Assembly (NCBI GenBank): GCA_017654935.2
Contig: CM065682.1
Location: 81,304,410 to 81,368,409, forward strand
From: Phymorhynchus buccinoides
Lineage: Eukaryota > Mollusca > Gastropoda > Neogastropoda > Raphitomidae
DNA length: 64,000 nt
Direction of reading: 5' to 3'
Both the position numbers and the translations under genes were made by a program. The notes under the pieces are model-generated. The model ran no database searches, was not told where the DNA came from, and saw only the letters and a list, made by a program, of their open reading frames with translations. Shown here in pieces: positions 56,114 to 64,000 of the stretch (position 1 is its first letter; each line of letters begins with the position of its first letter).

Positions 56114-56433
56114 AAATAGTGGCCAGGATCTTTCTCTCCCTCCATTCCTTTCCTCCTTCCTTTCTCTCCTTCTCCCTCTATGTATTTGGTTTAAACGTTT
56201 TTATTGTCTTTACATAACAAACATACATAGCAACAAAACTGTAGCAACAACAAGCTAGGCTTATGGCGTGCTCAGTATAAGAAAAAGTGCATATCAGACA
56301 ATATAGATGGATTTAAATAACTATATGCTTCAATCAAAATAAACAAAAGACACAAAACCGAGTGTGTCTATGTATCTCTCTCTCCCTCTCTTGTTTCTCT
56401 CCCTCCATTCCTTTCCTTCTTCCTTTCTATCCT

Positions 56434-56479
<46 letters not shown>

Positions 56480-56745
56480 TCTTCCCTTCGCCCTATATTT
56501 ATGGATATGGATCTGGTCTGGTGCGTAGCAGACATCACTTCTGACGATACATTGCGACTGACGAAACTATAGGAGGGCTCGGGTAGCTGTTAGATATTAT
56601 AGAAGGAGAACGACCTGATGCTTACCCTGTGTTAAGACCATTAATTCCCCCCCCCCCCCCCCACCCCCCGTGCAGCCCTGGAAGGCACAGGCCCCACTTC
56701 CAGAAGCAAGCAAAACAAAAAACAGTCTAGACTAGTGATCAGTGG
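56114..56745. other. Unassigned stretch with (CT)n
   Basis: (CT)n and CTCCCTC tracts at 56125-56180, 56375-56475, and a poly-C tract at 56647-56668. No coding recognised. Confidence 0.6.
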
Positions 56746-57015
56746 TCACCTGCTCAGATGGTATCTGGTCAAGGCTGATGAAAATGTGCTGACAGAGCCT
56801 GCGGTGATAGTGGCCTCGCTCAGTTGGTTCCACTCCATGGCAGTCCTGACGAAGAAGGAGCTACGATATTGCTCCGTTCTCGCGTTGGGGATATGATATT
56901 CTCGAGAGTGGTCGATGACCTGTCTTTCCAAGATGTTATTTGCTTTGAACCCCTCAAATCTGGTTGCCTTAATCCTACGGCTGTGAGACCCAACTCCTGA
57001 CTCTTATCCACGAGC
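56746..57015 (-). pseudogene. LINE RT C-terminal fragment
   Basis: Minus strand: HSREYHIPNARTEQYRSSFF then VRTAMEWNQLSEATITAGSV and STFSSAL, the conserved C-terminal end of jockey/CR1-type RTs (SFF.RT..EWN.L). A second frame covers about 56820-57011. Only this end is kept. Confidence 0.75.
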
Positions 57016-57042
57016 TGGCCGCTGGTCTAGACAAGACAAGAC

Positions 57043-58128
57043 AAGATAGACCGTGCTATCCTTGACTTTTCCAAGGCATTTGACCGGGTCCCTCACCAAA
57101 GACTCCTCCGTAAGCTAGACCACTACGGTGTCGGGGGACAGACCCATACTTGGATAAGAGAATTCCTGAGCAATAGGCAACAGCGGGTAGTGGTGGATGA
57201 TGAGAGATCAGAAGCCGGTCCAGTCATCTCTTGAGTCCCTCACGGCACCGTACTAGGACCAGTGCTCTTCTTGATATTCATCAACGACCTGCCAGACCAA
57301 CTCCAAAGCTCAGTCCGCCTGTTTGCAGATGATTGCATCGTTTATAGAGAGATAAAAACATATGAGGAGTGCATCATCCTGCAAGAAGACCTGGAACGAC
57401 TGGAGAAGTGGGAGAAAACCTGGGGAATGGACTTTCACCTAGACAAATGTAATATCATGAAAGTAACAAGACCAAGAGCTCCCAAGTCGTTCACGCACAA
57501 ACTCAAAGGGCACGTCCTGGAGGCGACGACATCAGCAAAGTACCTCGGGGTCCATATTTCATCGGACCTCGGAAGAACCATGTTGACTTCGCATCAAGGA
57601 AGGCAAACAGCGTACTAGGCTTCTTGAGGCGAAATCTGAAGACCTCTAACAGCGCGTTCAAAAACCAATGCCTACAAGACCCTTGTTCGTCCCCACCTAG
57701 AGTACTCATGCTGCTCAGTCTGGAATCCACACCATCAGGACCAGACAAACAAGATCGAAATGGTGCAGCGCAGAGCAGCCAGGTACGCAACCAGCCGCTA
57801 CTAAAACACCAGCAGCGTGTCATCAATGCTGGATGAACTCGGATAGGAGACACTTGAATCCAGAAGGCAGAAGATCCAGCTCACTATGTTGTATAAGATC
57901 ATCAACAACCATGTGGACATCAACTGCGACCAGTATCTGACCAGCATGCCACCTCGTACAAGAACGAACCACAAGAACTAATTCCGACAGTTCCATCGAA
58001 ACACAAACAGCTTCAAATACAGTTTTCTTCCTAGAACCACCCCGGTTTGGAACTCGCTCCCAGCGTCTGCTGCAGAGGCTCCCTACTTGGCACACTTCAA
58101 GCAGGAGATCAACAACCTCTCATTCTAG
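57043..58128 (+). pseudogene. LINE C reverse transcriptase, degenerate
   Basis: Plus strand, from the palm to the natural stop: LDFSKAFDRVPHQRLLRKLD (motif A), WIREFLSNRQQRVVVDD, a TGA at 57232 just before VPHGTVLGPVLFLIFINDLP (motif B with Q to H), LFADDCIVYREIKT (motif C intact), WGMDFHLDKCNIMKV, YLGVHISSDL. A frameshift near 57570 leads to KANSVLGFLRRNLKTSN, VQRRAARYA-type sequence, stops at 57844 and 57979, and SFLPRTTPVWNSLPASA, ending at 58126-58128. The 5' part, including the endonuclease, is missing. Resembles the fragment at 2948-3470. Confidence 0.88.
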
Positions 58129-58500
58129 ATCTATCACTCCCTCCCCAGCAAAAAGTGGTTAAGAAGGTTGTGGCTGTGCCGATCGGGGTTTGTCCCCGGG
58201 GGCCGCTACGGTAGCCGGATTGGCCTGACTGGAGACATGAAACGCTGGGGAGATCTCTATATTTTTAGTTCATTTGTTTTCAGTTGCTTTTTCATTTTGT
58301 TTTATTTTTCTTCCTGCTGCTCCACACCACGCTGTATAATTATCCAGTTGGAGAGCTCGGCGTTACGATTCAGATTCAGATACGGCGATTTGTGGTGGCC
58401 GGAGTGAGGAATCTTTCGACTGGGAGAGCTGGAAGGACACCCTCAGCAATCACACACAACACACATACGCGCGCGCACACGCACACACATGCAAACACAT
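58129..58500. other. LINE C 3' flank, ending in (CA)n at the gap
   Basis: Probably includes the 3' UTR of LINE C. GTCCCCGGGGGCC near 58191 is a short G/C palindrome. (CA/CG)n from about 58453 to the gap. No ORF of interest. Confidence 0.5.
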
Positions 58501-59000
58501 NNNNNNNNNNNNNNNNNNNNNNNNNNNNNNNNNNNNNNNNNNNNNNNNNNNNNNNNNNNNNNNNNNNNNNNNNNNNNNNNNNNNNNNNNNNNNNNNNNNN
58601 NNNNNNNNNNNNNNNNNNNNNNNNNNNNNNNNNNNNNNNNNNNNNNNNNNNNNNNNNNNNNNNNNNNNNNNNNNNNNNNNNNNNNNNNNNNNNNNNNNNN
58701 NNNNNNNNNNNNNNNNNNNNNNNNNNNNNNNNNNNNNNNNNNNNNNNNNNNNNNNNNNNNNNNNNNNNNNNNNNNNNNNNNNNNNNNNNNNNNNNNNNNN
58801 NNNNNNNNNNNNNNNNNNNNNNNNNNNNNNNNNNNNNNNNNNNNNNNNNNNNNNNNNNNNNNNNNNNNNNNNNNNNNNNNNNNNNNNNNNNNNNNNNNNN
58901 NNNNNNNNNNNNNNNNNNNNNNNNNNNNNNNNNNNNNNNNNNNNNNNNNNNNNNNNNNNNNNNNNNNNNNNNNNNNNNNNNNNNNNNNNNNNNNNNNNNN
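58501..59000. other. Assembly gap of 500 N
   Basis: A second run of exactly 500 N. It separates a CA-rich LINE flank (ending at 58500) from a polypurine satellite (starting at 59001) with no visible continuity between them. Confidence 0.98.
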
Positions 59001-62000
59001 TGGTAAGAAGGGGGGGAGGGGAGCGGGGGGGAGAGAAGAGACAGGCGAGAGGAGAGAGAGATGGTAAGAAGGGGGGGGGGGGAGGTGGGGGGAGGGAGAG
59101 ATGGAAAATGGTAAGAAGGGGAGGGAGAGGGGAGGGACAGGGGAGGAGAGAGATTGGGGAGGGGGGGGGGGGGGTAGAGAAGAGACAGACGAGAGGGAGA
59201 GATGGAAAGTGGTAAGAAGGGGAGGAGGGGGGGGGGATAGAGAAGGGGGGGGGAGTGGGGAGGGGGGGGAGGAGAAGAGACAGGCGAGAGGGAGAGATGG
59301 AAAATGGTAAGAAGGGACAGGGAGGGGGGGGGGATGGGGGGGGGAGATGGGGGAGAGAGAGAAGAGACAGACGAGATGGAGAAAAAAGTGGTAAGAAGAG
59401 GGGGGAGATGGGGGGGGGGGGAGAGAAGAGACAGACGAGAGGGAGAGATGGAATGTGGTAAGAAGGGGGGGAGGGGGGAGATGGGGGGGGGGGAGAGAGA
59501 AGAGACAGACGAGAGGGAGAGATGGAAAGTGGTAAGAAGGGGGGAGAGGGGGGGGGAAGTTGGGGTGGGGGAGAGAAGAGACAGACGAGAGGGAGAGATG
59601 GAAAGTGGTAGAGAAGGGGGGGGGGGGTAGGGGGGGAAGTTGGGGGGGGGGGGGAGAGAAAGAGACAGACGAGAGGGAGAGATGGAAAGTGGTAAGAAGG
59701 GGGGGGGGGGGGGGGGGGGGAGAAGAGACAGACGAGAGGGAGAGATGGAAAGTGGTAAGAAGGGAGGGAGGGGGGGGGGAAGTTGTGGGGGGGGGGGGAG
59801 AGAGAGACAGACGAGTGTAGACGAGAGGGAGAGATGGAAAGTGGTAAGAAGGGGGGGGGGGAGGAGGGGGGGAAGGTTTTTTTGGGGGAGAGAAGAGACA
59901 CGAGAGGGAGAGATGGAAAGTGGTAAGAAGGGGGGGAGGGGGAGAGATGGGGGGGAGGAGAGAGAAAGACAGACGAGATGGAGAGATGGAAAATGGTAAG
60001 AAGGGGGGGGGGGGGGGGGGGGGAGATGTGGCGGGGGGGGGGGGGGGAAGGGAGAAGAGACAGACGAGAGGGAGAGATGGAAAATTGTAAGAAGGCGGGG
60101 AAGGTGATGTTGGTGGTGGGGAGAGAAGAGACAGACGAGAGGGAGAGATGGAAAGTGGTAAGAAGGGGAGGAGGGGGGGGGGGGAGAGGGAGAGAAGAGA
60201 CAGACGAGAGGGAGAGATGAAAAATGTAAGGAGGGGGGGAAGATGGGGGGGGGGAGAGAAGAGACAGACGAGAGGGAGAGATGGAAAGTGGTAAGAAGGG
60301 GGGGGAGGGGGGGGGGACGAGAAGAGACAGGCGAGAGGGAGAGAGGTAGAAGGTGGGGAAGAAGGGGGGGGGAGAGAAGAGGGGGGGGAGAGAGAAGAGA
60401 CAGACGAGAGGGAGAGATGGAAAATGGTAAGAAGGGGGGAGGAGATGAGTGGAGGGGGGAGAGAAGAGACAGACGAGAGGGAGAGATGGAAAGTGGTAAG
60501 AAGGGGAGGAGGGGGGGGGGGGGGATGGGGGGGGGAAGTTGGGGGAGGAGAAGAGACAGGCGAGAGGGAGAGATGGAAAATGGTAAGAAGGGGGGGGGGG
60601 GGGAGATGTGGGGGGCGGTAGAGAAGAGACAGACGAGATGGAAAATGGTAAGAAGGGGGTGAGGGAGGAGGGGAGATGGGGGGTGAGGAGAGAAGAGACA
60701 GACGAGAGGGAGAGATGGAAAATGTGGTAAGAAGGAGGGGGGGGGAGATGGGAGGGGGGAGATGGAGGGGAGAGAGAGAGACAGACGAGAGGGAGAGATG
60801 GAAAGTGGTAAGAAGGGGGGGAGGGGGGGGGAGTTGGGGAGGTGGGGGAGAGAGAGAGAGAGACAGACGAGAGGTGAGAGATGGAAAGTGGTATGAAGGG
60901 GGGGGGAGGGGGGGGGGGGGAAGTTGGGGGGGGGGGAGAGAGAGAGAGACAGACGAGAGGGAGAGATGGAAAGTGGTAAGAAAGATGGGGGGAGGGGGGG
61001 GGGGGGGAAAGAGACAGACGAGAGAGAGAGATGAGAGATGGAAAGTGGTAAGAAGGGAGGGGGGGGGGGAAGTTGTGGGGGGGGGGGGAGAGACAGACGA
61101 GAGGGACGAGAGATGGAAAAAGTGGTAAGAAGGGGGGGGGAGAGGGGGGAGTTTTTTTTGGGGGGGGGAGAGAAGAGACAGGCGAGAGGGAGAGATGGAA
61201 AGTGGTAAGAAGGGGGGGGAGATGGAGAGATAGGGGGGGGGAGGGGGAGAGAAAAGACAGACGAGATGGAGAGAGATGGAAAAATAAGAAGGGGGGGAAA
61301 GTGGGGGGGGGGGGGGAGGGAGATGTGGCGGGGGGGGGGGGGGGAAGAGAAAGAGACAGACGAGAGGGAGAGATGGAAAATGGTAGGAAGGAGGGGGAGG
61401 TGGGGACGTTGGGGGGGGGGGGGAGAGAAGAGAGGGAGAGATGGAAGTGAGTAGTAAGAAGGGGGGGGGAGCTGTGGGGGGGGGGGGGGGGGAGAGAAGA
61501 GACAGACGAGAGGGAGAGATGGAAAGTGGTAAGAAGGGGGGGTAGGGTGGGGGAGAGATGACAGACGGAGGGATGTTGGGGGGGGGGGGAGAGAGGAGAG
61601 ACAGACGAGAGGAGAGATGGAAAGTGGTAAGAAGGGGAGGAGGGGGGGGGGGGGGGAGATGGGAGGGGGGGGGTAGAGATGGGGGGGGGAGAGAAGAGAC
61701 AGACAAGAGGGAGAGAAGGAAAGTGGTAAGAAGGGGGGGGGGGGGGGGGAGAAGAGACAGACGAGAGGGAGAGATGGAAAGTGGTAAGAAGGGAGGGAGG
61801 GGGGGAAGTTTTTTTTTTTTGGGGGAGAGAAGAGACAGGCGAGAGGGAGAGATGGAAAGTGGTAAGAAGGGGGGGAGATGGGGGGGGGGGGGAGAGAAGA
61901 GAGAAGAGACAGGCGAGAGGGAGAGATGGAAAGTGGGAAGAAGGGTGGGAGGGGGGGGGAGATGTGGGGGGGGAAGAGAAGAGACAGACGAGAGGGAGAG

Positions 62001-64000
62001 ATGGAAAATGGTAAGAAGGGGGGGGGGGGGGGGGAGAGGTGGGGGGGAAGAGAAGAGAGACAGGCGAGACGGAGAGATGGAAAATGGTAAGAAGGGGGGG
62101 AGGGGGGAGAGATGGGTGGGCGGGAGAGAAGAGACGGACGAGAGTGAGAGATGGAAAGTGGTAAGAAGAAGGGGGGGGGAGGGGGGAGATGGGGGGGGGG
62201 GGGAGAGAAGAGACAGGCGAGAGGGAGAGATGGAAAGTGGTAAGAAGGGGGGGGGAGGGGGGGGAGATGTGGGGGGGAGAGAAGAGACAGACGAGAGGGA
62301 GAGATGGAAAGTGGGAAAAAAGCGGGGGGGGGGGGGGGAGTTGGGGGGGGAGAGAAGAGACAGGCGAGAGGGAGAGATGGAAAGTGGTAAGAAGGGGGGG
62401 GAGGGGGGGGGGAGATGTAGGGGGGGGAGAGAAGAGACAGACGAGAGGGAGAGATGGAAAGTGGGAACAAGCGGGGGGGGGAAGAAGTTGGGGGGAGAGA
62501 AGAGACAGGCGAGAGGGAGAGATGGAAAGTGGTAAGAAGGGGGGGAGGGGGGGGATGGTGGGGGGGGGAGTTGGGGGAGGAGAAGAGACAGGCGAGAGGG
62601 GAGAGATGGAAAATGGTAAGAAGGGGGGGGGGGGGGAGATGTGGGGGCGGTAGAGAAGAGACAGACGAGAGGGAGAGATGGAAAATGGTAAGAAGGGGGG
62701 GAGGGGGGGGTTGAGATGTGGGGGGGAGAGAAGAGACAGACGAGAGGGAGAGATGGAAAATGGTAAGAAGGGGGGGAGGGGGGGGGGAGAGGGGGGGGAG
62801 AGAAGAGACAGGCGAGAGGGAGAGATGAAAAAATGTTAAGAAGGGGGGGAGGGGGGGAGATGGGGGGGGGGAGAGAAGAGACAGACGAGAGGGAGAGATG
62901 GAAAGTGGTAAGAAGGGGGGGAGGGGGGGGGAAGTTGGGGGAGGAGAGAGAGACAGGCGAGAGGGAGAGGTGGAAAATGGTAAGAAGGGGGGGGGGGAGA
63001 TGTGGGGGGGGGAGAGAAGAGACAGACGAGAGGGAGAGATGGAAAATGGTAAGAAGGGGGGGAGGGGGGGGGGGGATGGGGGAGGAGGAGAGAAGAGACA
63101 GACGAGAGGGAGAGATGGAATGTGGTAAGAAGGGGGGAGGGGGGGGGAAGTTGGGGTGGGGGAGAGAAGAGACAGACGAGAGTGAGAGATGGAAAGATGG
63201 TAAGTGAAGGGGGGGGGGGGGAGGGGGGGGGAAGTTGGGGGGGGGGAGAGAAGAGACAGACGAGAGGGAGAGATGGATAGTGGTAAGAAGGGGGGGAGGG
63301 GGGGGAGAGAAGAGACAGACGAGAGGGAGAGATGGAAAGTGGTAAGAAGGGAGGGAGGGGGGAAGTTGTGGGGGGGGGGGGGAGAGAGACAGACGAGAGG
63401 GAGAGATGGAAAGTGGTAAGAAGGGGGGGAGGGGGGAAGTTTTTTTTTGGGGGGAGAGAAGAGACAGGCGAGAGGGAGAGATGGAAAGTGGTAAGAAGGG
63501 GGGGGGGGGGGGGGAGAGAGAAGAGACAGACGAGAGGGAGAGATGGAAAGTGGTAAGAAGGGGGGGAGGGGGGAATTTGGGGGGGGGGAGAGAAGAGACA
63601 GACGAGAGGGAGAGATGGAAAGTGGTAAGAAGGGGGGGGGGAGATGTGGGGGGGGGGGGGGGGGAAGAGAAGAGACAGACGAGAGGGAGAGATGGAAAGT
63701 GGTAAGAAGGGGGGAGGGGGGGAAGTTGGGGGGGGGGAGAGAAGAGACAGACGAGAGGGAGAGATGGAAAGTGGTAAGAAGGGGGGAGGGAGGGGGGAGA
63801 GAGGGGGGGGGGGGGGGAGAGACAGACGAGAGGGGAGAGATGGAAAGTGGTAAGAAGGGGGGGAGGGGGGAAGTTTTTTTTGGGGGGAGAGAAGAGACAG
63901 GCGAGAGGGAGAGATGGAAAGTGGTAAGAAGGGGGGGAGGGGGGAAATGGGGGGGGGGGGAGAGAATAAACAGGCGAGAGAGGGAGAGATGGAAAGTGGT
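59001..64000 (+). repeat. Polypurine satellite, about 60-70 units
   Basis: A fixed core, AGAGACAGACGAGAGGGAGA then GATGGAAAGTGGTAAGAAGG, alternates with a G-rich linker of 20-65 bases (GGGGAGGGGGGG, GGAGATGGGGG, GGAAGTTGGGGG and a GGAAGTTTTTTTTGGGG variant). Unit spacing is about 65-100 bp, irregular because G runs vary. The plus strand is almost free of C and T outside the core. All long open frames, including minus-strand Pro/Ser-rich frames of over 1000 codons running through the gap, result from the lack of stop codons in such DNA. The array runs to the window end. Confidence 0.96.

Noticed and set aside
58376..62470. Minus-strand open frame of 1364 codons, Pro/Ser/Leu-rich
   Set aside because: It runs through 500 N and the polypurine satellite. 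Its composition follows directly from a C/T-only strand with few stop codons, and equivalent frames exist in other registers.

Overview
The window is eukaryotic, repeat-dominated DNA, most likely from a mollusc and probably a marine gastropod. The evidence is degenerate CR1/jockey-like and L2-like LINEs, a Penelope-like element (PLE), a PHD finger of the kind carried by invertebrate retroelement ORF1 proteins, hAT- and Tigger/pogo-like elements, (GT)n/(CT)n tracts and very long poly-C/poly-G runs. The species assignment is an inference. I see no bacterial operons, CRISPR, rRNA or convincing tRNA, and no complete host gene. Nearly everything recognisable is a transposable element, usually broken, or a tandem repeat.

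The dominating feature is a giant inverted repeat. Positions 1-23831 reappear in reverse complement at 31526-55364, almost base for base; the sum of paired coordinates stays between about 55357 and 55404. The arms differ by scattered substitutions, microsatellite and homopolymer lengths and small indels. Two 500-N gaps (23832-24331 and 58501-59000) divide the window into three contigs. The left arm stops exactly at the first gap, so it may be the other haplotype of the middle contig, scaffolded head-to-head, rather than a true palindrome. Both readings are given.

Layout of the left arm (the right arm mirrors it on the other strand): poly-C-rich flank; a PLE with a hammerhead-like motif, a 21/24-bp minisatellite and a degenerate reverse transcriptase (RT) (615-2945); an antisense LINE RT scrap (2948-3470); a three-E-box patch; a modular inverted-repeat composite (4200-6350); a satellite of about 80-bp units (6420-10375) with inserted LINE 3' tail; an L2-like LINE 3' end; a foldback element; a nest in which a minus-strand LINE (A) is split by a plus-strand LINE (B), itself split by a Tigger-like element and swollen by a 22 x 53-bp minisatellite (12984-19090); an intact 175-codon PHD-finger ORF (19651-20178); a satellite domain with 90- and 105-bp units holding a LINE scrap and a hAT-like element (20805-23470); and a putative Helentron-like end at the gap.

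The unique middle (24332-31525) carries a half copy of the palindromic element, an ORF with a SAM-like N-terminus, a LINE 3' end, an L2-like RT, a possible spliced exon, a tandem Helentron-like array and a TTF-type zinc-finger fragment. Outside the right arm (55365-58500) lie a PLE GIY-YIG remnant and two further LINE RT remnants. After the second gap (59001-64000) there is only an almost pure polypurine satellite.

The parts do not form a pathway. Their relationships are those of nested insertion, tandem amplification and decay.
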